This document shows, one piece after another, positions 1-9,535 of a stretch of 64,000 nt of DNA; position 1 is the stretch's first letter, and every line of letters begins with the position of its first letter. A model generated the notes under the pieces. It saw only the letters and a program-made list of their open reading frames with translations. It was not told where the DNA came from and ran no database searches. The translations under genes were made by a program, and so were the position numbers. The DNA is from Falsiroseomonas tokyonensis (GTDB lineage Bacteria; Pseudomonadota; Alphaproteobacteria; Acetobacterales; Acetobacteraceae): contig NZ_JAFNJS010000006.1 of the NCBI RefSeq assembly GCF_019024325.1, forward strand, positions 62,001 through 126,000, in the 5' to 3' direction.

Positions 1-110
1 GCGAGGCCCGCAAGCGCCGCGTCCAACCGGGCGACCAGGGGGGCGACATTCGCGGCCTCGCGGAAGACCGGGATGATGACGGACAGGTGGGCGGGCGGAT
101 GCGCGTTCAC
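1..110 (-). CDS. Family 2 glycosyltransferase, N-terminal fragment
   Basis: Only the first 36 codons are in the window; the gene runs off the left edge. The minus strand reads from a GTG at 110 and gives HLSVIIPVFREAANV, the beta-strand and nucleotide-binding start of GT-A fold family 2 glycosyltransferases (dolichyl-phosphate mannosyltransferase or DPG synthase type, which move sugars to lipid carriers or glycans at the membrane). An in-frame TAG lies 12 nt upstream of the GTG and no ATG lies between, which fixes the start. The family call rests on the SVIIPVFRE motif alone. Substrate cannot be told. Confidence 0.7.
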   Translation of the reverse strand, partial: MNAHPPAHLSVIIPVFREAANVAPLVARLDAALAGL

Positions 111-273
111 CCGCGCCGTCTAGCCTGCCGCCCCCGGCGCCGCCAGCTTCCGGCATCCCGCCCGGATCCTCCCCTGGATCGGGCCCGGGGCGTCCCCCGC
201 GAATCTCCCGGTATTTGTCTTTCAATGCAGAGAAAATTAATGTCTGATGCTACCTGCAGTTGCCAAAGATTAA
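111..273. other. Divergent intergenic leader
   Basis: Non-coding spacer between the leftward glycosyltransferase and the rightward signalling protein. The right part (about 211-275) is clearly richer in A and T than its surroundings, as expected for a promoter, but no convincing -35/-10 pair can be named. Confidence 0.4.
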
Positions 274-3200
274 ATGTTGCCACCCTGGAGAGAAGCGAGA
301 CCAGCCTTGTCGTCCGCCGCTTTGCCTGCGAACGAGGACGAACGCCTCCAGGCGCTGCATGCCACCGGCATCCTCGATACCCCGCCCGATGCGCGTTTCG
401 ATGCCTTCGCCCGGTTGGCGGCGCATCTCTGCGGCACGCCGATGGCCTTCGTTTCGTTGATCGATACAGATCGTCAATGGTTCAAGGCAGCCATCGGCCT
501 GGATCTGCGGGAAACGCCGCGCAGCACCGCCTTCTGCGCCCATGCCATCCTGCAACCCGACCGCGTGATGGTGGTCGAGGATGCGTCGCAGGATCCCTGC
601 TTCCGCGATAACCCGGTGGTCAGCGGCCCGCCGCATCTGCGCTTCTACGCCGGCGCCCCGATCATCGACCGCGAGGGCCATGCGCTCGGCACCCTCGCGG
701 TGGCGGACCACGCGCCGCGCAGCCTTTCCCCCGCCACCGCCCGGGCCCTGTCCGACATCGCCCAGGGCGTCGCTGCCGCCATCGAGCTGCGCAGCAGCCT
801 CGATCTCGCCCGGTCCGCGGCGCTGCGCGACCCGCTGACCGGCCTCGGCAACCGGCCCCTGTTCGAGCAGCGGCTGGAGGAGGCGATTGCCCGGGCGCGG
901 GGGCCGGAGGGCCATGCATTCGCCGTCTTCTGCCTGGACCTCGATCGCTTCAAGGCGGTGAACGATCTGCTAGGCCATGCCGGCGGCGATGCCCTGCTGC
1001 GGGAAGCGGCGCGGCGGCTCACCGCCTCGGTCCGCACGACGGATACGGTGGCACGCCTCGGCGGCGACGAATTCGCCGTCATCCTCTCCGGCCCCGTGAC
1101 GCATCAGGAGGCCGAGGCGCTGGCGGTGCGGCTGATCGAGGCGCTGAGCGCGCCCTTCGAATATGACGGACAGCCGGTGCCGATCCGCACCTCCGTCGGC
1201 TATGCGCTGGCGCCGGCCGATGGGCTGGATTCTGATGCGCTGATGCGGCGCGCCGACAATGCGCTCTACGCCGCGAAGAACCAGGGCCGCGGCCGGCAGA
1301 TGCGCTTCGACCCGGCGATGGAGGGCCAGCTCGCCGGCCGCCAGGCGCTGGAGCGGGACCTGCGCGCGGCGCTGGCCCATGGCGCCTTCCGCTTCGAATG
1401 GCAGCCGGTGGCGGATGCCAATACCGGCCGCATCGTCAGCTGCGAGGCGCTGCTGCGCTGGGACAGGCCGGGCCACGGCCCGGTCTCCCCTTCCGTCTTC
1501 GTGCCGATCGCGGAATCCTGCGGCCTGGGCGGCATGCTGGACGAATGGGTGCTGCGGGAGGGTTGCCGCCTGGCCGCCGCCTGGCCGCAGCCGCTGAAGG
1601 TGGCGCTGAACGTCTCCGCCTCCCGCTTCCATCTCGGCGGGCTGGCCGGGCTGGTCGCCAGCATGCTGCGCGATTCCGGCCTGGCGCCGGACCGGCTGGA
1701 GCTGGAGGTCACCGAGGGCACGCTGATCAAGGACGAGGCGGCGGCCGCGGTGACGATCGAGGAGCTGCACGTGCTGGGCGTGCGGGTGGCGCTCGATGAT
1801 TTCGGCACCGGCTATTCCTCGCTCGGCTATCTGCATGCGCTGCCGCTCGACAAGGTGAAGCTGGACCGGTCCTTCATCCGCGACATCGATGGCAGCGAGC
1901 GGGCACGCAATGTCATCCGCGCCGTGCTGCAGCTGTGCCGCGGCCTCGGCATCAAGGCCTGCGCGGAGGGGGTGGAGACCGAGTCGCAGCTGGATTTCCT
2001 GCGCGCCGAGGGCTGCGACCTGATCCAGGGCTATCTGATCGGCCGCCCCGCCGCCGACCCGCCCCTCGCCACGCCCGAGCCACCGGCACAGGGCGGCTGG
2101 AAGCTGGCGGCGCGACCCGAAATCGCACCCGTCGCGCCACGGCTTGCCTCGCGCAACAGCCGCTGGGGCCGTGGCGTGCGGCGCCGCTGGGCCGGCTTCG
2201 CCCTGCTGGCCATGCTGCCCATGCTGGTCGTGTCCTCCTGGCTTTTCGAAACAGAGAGCAACGACCGCATCGCCGCCGCCGAGACCCAGTCACTGAGCGT
2301 CGCGACCCAGGGGGCGCGGGAGGTGGTGGCGCGGATCGACCAGGCGCGCATCCTGCTGACGGCCCTGGGCCGGGTACCGGAGGTGACGGCCGCCTTCCAG
2401 GGCGGCGATGCGGCGCCCTGCGGCGCCTTGCTGCGGGAGATCGCGGCCACCGCGCCCTGGCAGCATTCCCTGGCGGTGATCGCGCCCGATGGCAGCCTGC
2501 GCTGCACCAGCCGCGCCCCGGCCCTGGCCAATTACGCCGGGATTCCGCAATTCCAGGCGGTGCTGCGCAGCCGGCAGGAGGTCTTCTCCGACCTGCGGGA
2601 GCCGGCACAGGGCGGCACGCCGGCGGTCTTCCTGATGGTGCCGGTGCTGGCCGAGGATGGCAGCGTCCAGGCGGTGATGAGCGCCGGCCTGGATCCGAAC
2701 TGGCTGATGCGCAGCATCGCCCACAGCGCACCGCCAGGCTTCCGAGTCGCCGTGGTCGACAGCGCCGGCCGGCTGGTGGCGCTGTACCGCCCGGACCAGG
2801 CCGCCGAGACCGCGCCTGGGGGCGAGCCGGGGGCCCAGGCGGGTGCCCAGTCGGGCGCCCAGCCGGGGCGCGATGTCAGCCGCCACCCGGCGGTGGTGGC
2901 CGCGCTGTCCGGGAATGCGCCCGGCGTGCTGCGGGCGCAGATGTTCGACGGCGTGCCGGGCATCTTCGCCTTCGCGCCGCTGGGCACCAGCGGGGCCCGG
3001 GTGATCGTCGGCATCGACGAGGAGCGCCTGCTGGCCCCGGTGCATCGGCGCCGCCAGCTTTCCTACCTGCTGCTGGGACTGGGCAGCCTGGTGCTGCTGG
3101 GCCTGGTGCTGGTGCTGGGCGAGGTGATGGTGCTGCGGCCGATTCGCCGGCTGGGCCATACCGTGGACCGGCTGGCCGATGGCGACCTTTCGGCGCGCGT

Positions 3201-4554
3201 CGGGCTCGACATGCGCATCGCCACGCCGGAACTGTCGGCGCTGGCCAGCCGGTTGGACCATATGTCCGGACGCCTGGCCTCGGCGCTGGAGACGGCGCGC
3301 GCGGCGAGCGCGGTGAAATCCCGCTTCCTCTCGGCCGCGAGCCATGAGCTGCGCACGCCGCTGAACGGCATCCTGGGCTGGGCGCAGCTGCTGCTGCGCG
3401 ACAAGTCGCTGGCGCCCGACCATCGGGAACAGGTGAAGACCATCGCGGAGGCCGGCGAGCACCTGGCCAGTGTGGTGGGACGCCTGCTGGAAATCAGCAC
3501 CATCGAGGCCGGGCGCGCCGAGGCACCACGGCTGGAGCCCACCGATGCGGCAGCCCTGGCGCGGTCCTGCATCGACCTGCTGCGGCCGGGCGCGGACCAG
3601 AAGGGGCTGTCGCTGCGGCTGGAAGTGGCCGCGGATGTGCCGCGGCTGGTGATGATGGACCGCGCGCGGGTGCGGCAGATCCTGCTGAACCTGCTGGGCA
3701 ATGCGGTGAAGTTCACCGAGGCCGGCGGCGTCACGCTGCGCCTGTCCAAGCCGCTGGATGGCCGCCTGCGCTTCGATGTCTGCGACACCGGCCCGGGCGT
3801 CTCCCCGCTGCTGAACGGGCGGCTGTTCCAGGATTTCGTCCGCTATGACCCGCGCGGCACCGGGGCGGCGGGCTCCGGCCTCGGCCTTGCCGTCTCGGCG
3901 CGCTTCGCGGCGCTGCTGGGCGGGCAGATCGAATACGAGCCGGCGCCGGGCGGGCGGGGCAGCGTCTTCTGGCTGGAACTACCGGCCCTGGCCGTGGCGG
4001 ACGAAGGCGCAGGGCCCGGCCCGGCTTCCGGCGCCCGGCCGGCCGCGCCGCTGGTGCTGCAAGGCCTGCTGCAGCCCATGCCCGCCAATGCGGTGCCGCT
4101 CGCGCCGCCTGCGCCCGCGCCGCCCCCGGCCGCGCCAGGATCCCGCCGCCGGCTGCGCATCCTGGCCGCCGACGATGTGGCGGCCAATCGCCTGCTGCTG
4201 CGCGCGACGCTGGAGGCCGTGGGCCACAGCGTGGAGCTGGTGGCCGATGGCGGAGAGGCGGTGGAGGCCGTGGCCCGCGCGCCCGGCAGCTACGACGTGG
4301 TGCTGATGGATGTGCAGATGCCGGGCATGGACGGGCTGGAAGCCACCCGCCGCATCCGCGCCCTGCCTGGCCAGATCGGCCGGCTGCCGATCCTGGCCGT
4401 CACCGCCGGCGCCTTCCGAGAGGATATCGCGGCCTGCCACGCGGCCGGCATGGATGGGCATGTGGAAAAGCCGATCCGCGTGGCGACGCTGGAGCAGGCC
4501 CTGGCCGAGGCGGTGGGCGCCACCCCGGAACTGGCGCGCCGCGCCTCGGCCTGA
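274..4554 (+). CDS. GAF-GGDEF-EAL-Cache-HAMP-hybrid histidine kinase
   Basis: A 1426-residue protein that combines c-di-GMP turnover with a phosphorelay. Order: GAF (about 20-180), GGDEF (185-345; intact GGDEF at 263-267, preceded at five residues by RTTD, the inhibitory I-site), EAL (355-600; EALLRW, the DDFGTGYSSL loop, VKLDRSF and AEGVE all present, so it looks active), a linker, TM1 (about 640-660), a periplasmic Cache-like sensor (660-925) with a low-complexity GAQ insert, TM2 (about 928-950), HAMP, HisKA with His1024 in SHELRTPL, HATPase (N1139, N1143, D1171) and a receiver with Asp1346. Both output halves should be cytoplasmic on either side of one periplasmic sensor. The ATG at 274 has no good ribosome site; a TTG at 307 is an alternative. 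Transferring phosphate to an outside regulator would need an Hpt protein, which is not seen here. Confidence 0.93.
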   Translation: MLPPWREARPALSSAALPANEDERLQALHATGILDTPPDARFDAFARLAAHLCGTPMAFVSLIDTDRQWFKAAIGLDLRETPRSTAFCAHAILQPDRVMVVEDASQDPCFRDNPVVSGPPHLRFYAGAPIIDREGHALGTLAVADHAPRSLSPATARALSDIAQGVAAAIELRSSLDLARSAALRDPLTGLGNRPLFEQRLEEAIARARGPEGHAFAVFCLDLDRFKAVNDLLGHAGGDALLREAARRLTASVRTTDTVARLGGDEFAVILSGPVTHQEAEALAVRLIEALSAPFEYDGQPVPIRTSVGYALAPADGLDSDALMRRADNALYAAKNQGRGRQMRFDPAMEGQLAGRQALERDLRAALAHGAFRFEWQPVADANTGRIVSCEALLRWDRPGHGPVSPSVFVPIAESCGLGGMLDEWVLREGCRLAAAWPQPLKVALNVSASRFHLGGLAGLVASMLRDSGLAPDRLELEVTEGTLIKDEAAAAVTIEELHVLGVRVALDDFGTGYSSLGYLHALPLDKVKLDRSFIRDIDGSERARNVIRAVLQLCRGLGIKACAEGVETESQLDFLRAEGCDLIQGYLIGRPAADPPLATPEPPAQGGWKLAARPEIAPVAPRLASRNSRWGRGVRRRWAGFALLAMLPMLVVSSWLFETESNDRIAAAETQSLSVATQGAREVVARIDQARILLTALGRVPEVTAAFQGGDAAPCGALLREIAATAPWQHSLAVIAPDGSLRCTSRAPALANYAGIPQFQAVLRSRQEVFSDLREPAQGGTPAVFLMVPVLAEDGSVQAVMSAGLDPNWLMRSIAHSAPPGFRVAVVDSAGRLVALYRPDQAAETAPGGEPGAQAGAQSGAQPGRDVSRHPAVVAALSGNAPGVLRAQMFDGVPGIFAFAPLGTSGARVIVGIDEERLLAPVHRRRQLSYLLLGLGSLVLLGLVLVLGEVMVLRPIRRLGHTVDRLADGDLSARVGLDMRIATPELSALASRLDHMSGRLASALETARAASAVKSRFLSAASHELRTPLNGILGWAQLLLRDKSLAPDHREQVKTIAEAGEHLASVVGRLLEISTIEAGRAEAPRLEPTDAAALARSCIDLLRPGADQKGLSLRLEVAADVPRLVMMDRARVRQILLNLLGNAVKFTEAGGVTLRLSKPLDGRLRFDVCDTGPGVSPLLNGRLFQDFVRYDPRGTGAAGSGLGLAVSARFAALLGGQIEYEPAPGGRGSVFWLELPALAVADEGAGPGPASGARPAAPLVLQGLLQPMPANAVPLAPPAPAPPPAAPGSRRRLRILAADDVAANRLLLRATLEAVGHSVELVADGGEAVEAVARAPGSYDVVLMDVQMPGMDGLEATRRIRALPGQIGRLPILAVTAGAFREDIAACHAAGMDGHVEKPIRVATLEQALAEAVGATPELARRASA

Positions 4555-4568
4555 GGCGCGGCGGCTGC

Positions 4569-5771
<1,203 letters not shown>

Positions 5772-6078
5772 GCGGATGAAAGTCCTTCTGTTCCTCGAAG
5801 CGCCCAGGCGGCCTGATGATGGCGGTGCCGCGGCCCCTGCCGGTCCGGCACGCACTACCGCCCGCCCCCCCTGGCGGAAAGCCGCGCGTTCCTTGCCCCT
5901 GCATTAACGCCAGATGGAGAGATTGCAACCTAAAGCGGCGTGGGCTTGCACCGAAAGCGGCGGGGGCTTGTGCCGCAAGCGGCGGGGGCTTGCGCCACGA
6001 GGGGGCGGCCGGCCCGCATGATTGACAGGCAGGGGGCGTGGGCGAAGACTCCCGGACGCTCAAGGAGGAGGCCAGGAC
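5772..6078. other. Divergent intergenic region nhaA/cupin gene
   Basis: A 307-nt gene-free stretch that should hold the promoters of nhaA (leftward) and the cupin gene (rightward). Its only obvious structure is a threefold 22-bp tandem repeat (5932-5997). No clear promoter hexamers were recognised. Confidence 0.5.
5932..5997. repeat. Three tandem 22-bp repeats
   Basis: Three back-to-back imperfect copies at 5932-5953, 5954-5975 and 5976-5997. Each begins (A/C)AAGCGGCG and contains GGGCTTG about 10 nt later. They lie between nhaA and the cupin gene, outside any coding region. They could be protein-binding iterons or a simple expansion; the sequence does not decide. Confidence 0.8.
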
Positions 6079-6594
6079 ATGGCTCTGACACTCGAAGCCT
6101 TCGCCGCGCAGTGCAAGGCCGCTTTGCAGGACACGCCCGGCACGCCGGGCCGCGAGAAGGTCTGCGCCCTGGTGCGGGAGGCCTTGAAGGACGCGGATTT
6201 CGTCGCCGCCCAGATCCCCGAGGGCACGCCGGAGCGCCAGGTGCTCTATGAGGATCCGGAGCTCGGATTCACGCTGCTGGCGCATGCCTATGCCGGCGCC
6301 AAGACCAGCGGCCCGCATGACCACGGCCCCAGCTGGGCCATCTATGGCCAGGCCGCGGGCGAGACGGTGATGAGCGACTTCGACTGCATCAGCCGGCCGG
6401 ATGGGCTGAAATCCGGCAAGGCGCTGCGGGTGCGCGACTATACGCTGCGCCCGGGCGATGCGCATCTCTATGAGCCGGGCGTGATCCATGCCCCCCGCCG
6501 CGACGGCCCGACCCGCCTGCTGCGGATCGAGGGGATGAACATGGATCGCGTGAAGCGCCTTCCCTATACCGAGGTCCAGGCCGCCGAGGCCTGA
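6079..6594 (+). CDS. Cupin-fold protein, cysteine dioxygenase-like
   Basis: A 171-residue soluble protein with a single cupin barrel. The metal-binding motifs are visible: HDHGPSWAIYG followed by a Glu (GETVMSD) in motif 1, and PGVIHAPRR in motif 2. Length and pattern resemble small cysteine/thiol dioxygenase-like cupins, which oxidise thiols with a mononuclear Fe(II). The substrate is not fixed by the sequence. The start at 6079 has a strong AAGGAGGAG site just upstream and the core begins soon after it. Followed at about 80 nt by a secreted protein gene in the same direction. Confidence 0.75.
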   Translation: MALTLEAFAAQCKAALQDTPGTPGREKVCALVREALKDADFVAAQIPEGTPERQVLYEDPELGFTLLAHAYAGAKTSGPHDHGPSWAIYGQAAGETVMSDFDCISRPDGLKSGKALRVRDYTLRPGDAHLYEPGVIHAPRRDGPTRLLRIEGMNMDRVKRLPYTEVQAAEA

Positions 6595-6600
6595 CGGCGG

Positions 6601-6618
6601 CGCCCGGCTCTCCGGGCG
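6601..6618 (+). terminator. Hairpin after the cupin gene
   Basis: CGCCCGG and CCGGGCG form a perfect 7-bp stem with a CTCT loop just after the cupin stop. A short pyrimidine tract (CCCTTTCC) follows about 11 nt later. The lack of a real T-run makes termination uncertain. Confidence 0.35.
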
Positions 6619-6674
6619 AACCGGGGCGCCCTTTCCGTGTTCTGGCCGGTGCCATGACCCGGAGGAGGACGCCC

Positions 6675-7250
6675 ATGCGGACCACCAGCCTGTGCCTCGG
6701 CGCGCTGCTCGGCGCGCATCTGCTGCTCGCCCCGGCCGCCTCCCAGGCCCAATCCCCGGCCCCGTTGACCTATGCCCAGCCCCTGGCGCCGGAGGCGGTG
6801 ACGCGGGTGCAGGAGAAGCTGCGGGAGGCCGGCGCCTATTCCGGCCGCCCGGATGGCGTCTGGGGCCCCAGCAGCCAGGCGGCGCTGGAGCGCTTCCAGC
6901 AGAACCGCGGGCTGCAGGCCACTGGCCAGTTGAACCAGGCCACCGCCACCCTGCTCGGGCTGAACCCGGCCGAGCTGGTCGCCACCGGCCCCGGCGCGGT
7001 TTCCGCCCCTGCCCCGGCCGCCGCCCAGACCCAGGTGCTGAGCGAGGCGGCGGTGCGGAATGTCCAGGGCCGGCTGCGTGCCCTGGGCTTCTACCGTGGC
7101 GAGCAGGACGGCATCTGGGGGCCCAGCACCCAGGCGGCGATCGAGCGCTTCCAGCAGGGCGCCGGCCTGCAGGCGACCGGGCAGCTGACGCCGGTGACCG
7201 CCGCGGCGCTCGGGCTCGATCCCAACAACCTGGCGGCGCCGCCGCGCTGA
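6675..7250 (+). CDS. Secreted protein with two peptidoglycan-binding domains
   Basis: A 191-residue protein with an N-terminal signal peptide (MRTTSLCLGALLGAHLLL, likely cut after SQAQ), then two copies of the PG_binding_1 three-helix domain. Both copies carry the G-x-x-x-G-x-x-D-G-x-W-G-P and AxxRFQ pattern. The copies are closely alike (GVWGPSSQAALERFQ and GIWGPSTQAAIERFQ), showing internal duplication. No catalytic domain follows, so it probably only binds cell wall in the periplasm. The ATG at 6675 is chosen because GGAGGA lies 8 nt upstream and the signal peptide starts there. Confidence 0.88.
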   Translation: MRTTSLCLGALLGAHLLLAPAASQAQSPAPLTYAQPLAPEAVTRVQEKLREAGAYSGRPDGVWGPSSQAALERFQQNRGLQATGQLNQATATLLGLNPAELVATGPGAVSAPAPAAAQTQVLSEAAVRNVQGRLRALGFYRGEQDGIWGPSTQAAIERFQQGAGLQATGQLTPVTAAALGLDPNNLAAPPR

Positions 7251-7371
7251 AGCGGCTGACGCAGCGGCGCGACGCCAGCCCAGGACGAAACCTGCATGCG
7301 GGCGCGGCTGAAACCAAACCAGGCTCTCCGCCGCCCGTTCAGGATGCATCCAACCGGGAAGGGTGCCGAAA

Positions 7372-7545
7372 ATGCTCAAATGGGCCGTGATATTCGCCGT
7401 CGTGGCGCTGGTGCTCGCCGTGCTGGGGTTCGGGGGGCTGGCCGGCGCGGCCATCGAGATCGCCAAGCTGCTGTTCTGGCTGGCCATCATCATCGCCGTG
7501 ATCCTCTTCGTGCTTGGCTTCACCGTCTACAAGAAGGTGACCTGA
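7372..7545 (+). CDS. Small DUF1328 (YtjA-type) membrane protein
   Basis: A 57-residue peptide with two hydrophobic segments separated by a Gly/Ala-rich turn ([17 protein letters not shown]), typical of the DUF1328/YtjA family of small inner membrane proteins of unknown function. The ATG at 7372 is preferred over a GTG at 7363 because the GGGAAGGG ribosome site sits 9 nt before the ATG and abuts the GTG. The gene stands alone. Confidence 0.88.
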   Translation: MLKWAVIFAVVALVLAVLGFGGLAGAAIEIAKLLFWLAIIIAVILFVLGFTVYKKVT

Positions 7546-7551
7546 GCCGAA

Positions 7552-7640
7552 CAAGGCGCCGGGCTGCATCACCGCAGCCCCATCGGGACTGGCTGCTGCG
7601 CCAGTCGCGTGCCGGTCCAGCCCCGGCACGAAGCGCCTTG
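7552..7640 (+). ncRNA. Putative cloverleaf-forming RNA or leader element
   Basis: An 89-nt gene-free element made almost entirely of perfect inverted repeats. An outer 8-bp stem (CAAGGCGC 7552-7559 with GCGCCTTG 7633-7640) encloses three hairpins: 7561-7580 (7 bp, loop ATCACC), 7587-7606 (7 bp, loop TGCTGC) and 7608-7630 (8 bp, 7-nt loop). The result is a four-way junction with very short linkers. It lies 6 nt after the DUF1328 stop and about 100 nt before the PAP2 gene. No anticodon-like signature or known riboswitch core was recognised and no T-run follows. The strand is a guess; it could also be a palindromic DNA element. Confidence 0.5.
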
Positions 7641-7741
7641 AACCAATCCGCCGCCTGGTCGTTCAGGCTTCGGATGCAGCCGTGCGGAAGGCGCCCTCGG
7701 CGGTGACGGAGGACGCGAAGATCGAGACACGGCGGCAACCC

Positions 7742-8467
7742 ATGCCCCTGGCGGAAAGAACGGGCCGCATCCTCGCCGCCTTCGGCGAGCGGATGGAGCT
7801 GGGTTCCGTCATCCTGCTGCTGCTGGTGGCGGGCAGCGCCTGGGGCTTCGTCGAACTTGCCGATGCCGTGTTCGAAGGCGAGACCGCGGCGATCGATCGC
7901 GCGCTGTTGCTCGCCCTGCGCTCCCGCGCCGATCCGGCCGACCCGCTTGGGCCCGGCTGGCTGGTCGAGATGGGGCGGGATGTCACGGCGCTGGGCGGCG
8001 TGGCCGTATTGGTGCTGGTGACGCTGGCCGTCACCGTCTTCATGGCGCTGCGCCGGCTGTGGCATGCGGCGGGGTTTCTCCTGGCCGCGGTGGGCAGCGG
8101 CATCCTGGTCAGCGTCGTGCTGAAGGCCGCCTTCGAGCGTCCCCGCCCGGACCTCGTGCCGCATGGTTCCTACGTCGCCACGGCGAGCTTCCCGAGCGGC
8201 CATTCCATGATGGCGGCCGTTGTCTACCTGACGCTCGGCGTGCTGCTCGCGCGGGTGGAGCCGGACGGGCGCGTGAAGGTCTTCGTGCTCGGCTGCGCCG
8301 CGCTGCTGACCCTGCTGGTGGGCGTCAGCCGGGTCTATCTCGGCGTGCATTGGCCGACCGATGTGCTGGCAGGCTGGACCGTCGGCGCGGGCTGGGCGCT
8401 GCTGTTCTGGCTGATGGCAAGGGCGCTGCAGCGCCGCGGCCAGATCGAGACCGATACGGGCCATTAG
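7742..8467 (+). CDS. PAP2-family membrane phosphatase
   Basis: A 241-residue integral membrane phosphatase of the phosphatidic acid phosphatase type 2 family, which removes phosphate from lipid phosphates such as undecaprenyl pyrophosphate or phosphatidate on the periplasmic face. All three catalytic motifs are present: KAAFERPRP (KX6RP), FPSGHSMM (PSGH) and SRVYLGVHWPTDV (SRX5HXXXD). About six hydrophobic helices surround them. The ATG at 7742 is the first ATG in frame; a GTG at 7682 would add 20 residues. The lipid substrate is not determined. Confidence 0.9.
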   Translation: MPLAERTGRILAAFGERMELGSVILLLLVAGSAWGFVELADAVFEGETAAIDRALLLALRSRADPADPLGPGWLVEMGRDVTALGGVAVLVLVTLAVTVFMALRRLWHAAGFLLAAVGSGILVSVVLKAAFERPRPDLVPHGSYVATASFPSGHSMMAAVVYLTLGVLLARVEPDGRVKVFVLGCAALLTLLVGVSRVYLGVHWPTDVLAGWTVGAGWALLFWLMARALQRRGQIETDTGH

Positions 8468-8475
8468 CCTCGCGC

Positions 8476-9357
8476 TCAGCCTTCCAGCAGGAAGGGCAGG
8501 CTGGCGTCCCGCAGCGCCTCGGGATGCGAATAGTTCATGCCATGCGCCGCGCCGGGGACGAAGACGAGGCGCGCCCGCGGCATCAGCCGGGCCATGCGCT
8601 CGGCCCAGCCGCGCGGCACCAGGTAGTCCCGGGCGCCGACGACGATCAGGCTGGGTGCCGCAACGCCCGGCAGCCCCGCCGCCATGCGATAGCGGCTCAT
8701 GTGCAGGAAGGTCCGGAGGTAGCGCCACAAGCCGGTCCGCGCATATTCGGCCAAAGCGAGCGGCAGAAGCGAAGGCCGCTCGTACAGCGAGGTCAGCAGG
8801 AACTGCGCCACCTGCCGTGGCGCGGAGGCATGTTCCGGATCCGGCGTCGGCCCCTGCAGCACGAGCCGCGCCACGAGGTCCGGCCGCTGCAGCGCCAGCT
8901 CCACCAGCACCTCGCAGCCGAGCGAATTGCCGACCAGCATGGCACGCCGGATGCCCATGGCATCCATCCAGCCCGCCAGCGCCAGCGCCATGCCCGGCAC
9001 GGTGAGGGTCCGGTCCGGGTCGCCGCTGCGCCCGAATCCGGGCAGGTCTGGCGCGGCCACCGCGAAATCGCGGGAAAGGCAGCGCGCCAGCGGGGCCATG
9101 TAGCGGCTGGACATGCCGAGGCCATGGACCAGCACCACCGGCAGGCGCCCTGCCCCCTGTGCCGGCCCCGGCGCGACCAGCGCATGCAGCGGGACGCCCC
9201 GCACCAGGCTCCAGCGGCTGGAGAGCCGATTCGGCCCAAACCCCTGCGGCAGGACACGGCGCGCAGCCTGGCGCCCCAGCAGGAAGCCGGCGAGGCAACC
9301 CACGACCGCAAGCCCCGTCCAGACGGGCTGCCCCGGCAGGATCCCGCGCGGCTTCAC
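8476..9357 (-). CDS. Alpha/beta hydrolase with N-terminal membrane anchor
   Basis: A 293-residue alpha/beta hydrolase. It has an oxyanion-hole HGLG motif (79-82), the nucleophile elbow GNSLG with Ser145, Asp244 in GARDYLVP and His272 in AAHGMNY, so a complete catalytic triad. A hydrophobic segment at about 13-28 (TGLAVVGCLAGFLLG) suggests a membrane anchor. Ester or lipid substrates are likely for the family; nothing fixes the substrate here. It is convergent with the PAP2 gene, with only 8 nt between the two stop codons. Confidence 0.85.
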   Translation of the reverse strand: MKPRGILPGQPVWTGLAVVGCLAGFLLGRQAARRVLPQGFGPNRLSSRWSLVRGVPLHALVAPGPAQGAGRLPVVLVHGLGMSSRYMAPLARCLSRDFAVAAPDLPGFGRSGDPDRTLTVPGMALALAGWMDAMGIRRAMLVGNSLGCEVLVELALQRPDLVARLVLQGPTPDPEHASAPRQVAQFLLTSLYERPSLLPLALAEYARTGLWRYLRTFLHMSRYRMAAGLPGVAAPSLIVVGARDYLVPRGWAERMARLMPRARLVFVPGAAHGMNYSHPEALRDASLPFLLEG

Positions 9358-9424
9358 GTCAAAGGGCCGCCGGGGCTTCGATTGATCTGCTGTTCTTTCG
9401 GCGAGATCCGGTGCCGGACGGAAC

Positions 9425-9500
9425 TGGTGAGCCCGGTGGGACTCGAACCCACGACCCCATGATTAAAAGTCACGTGCTCTACCGGCTGAGCTACGGGCTC
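9425..9500 (-). tRNA. tRNA-Lys(TTT)
   Basis: A 76-nt tRNA on the minus strand. The acceptor stem GAGCCCG/CGGGCTC is perfect, the D-arm TAGCTCAG and T-loop GGTTCGAGTCC are canonical, and the anticodon loop CTTTTAA gives anticodon TTT. The discriminator A and CCA end are encoded. It lies 35 nt downstream of the first cyclophilin gene in the same direction, so it may be processed from the gyrA-operon transcript. Confidence 0.97.
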
Positions 9501-9535
9501 GGGGCGCGGCCCGGAGGGGGCCGCGCGGAGGCGTG

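Noticed and set aside
332-346. Second SOS-like box GAACGAGGACGAAC
   Set aside because: The spacing between the GAAC halves is six, not seven, and it lies inside coding sequence of the signalling fusion.
2829-2868. Tandem repeat in the signalling fusion as a phase-variation tract
   Set aside because: The imperfect GGxGCCCAG units are a multiple of three bases and only vary a Gly-Ala-Gln linker, so they cannot switch the frame.
5932-5997. CRISPR array from the 22-bp repeats
   Set aside because: Copies are directly adjacent with no spacers and there is no cas gene in the window.
7552-7640. tRNA gene from the cloverleaf-like element
   Set aside because: The stems and loops do not have tRNA sizes, there is no T-loop TTCGA or D-loop GG and no anticodon arm in the right place.
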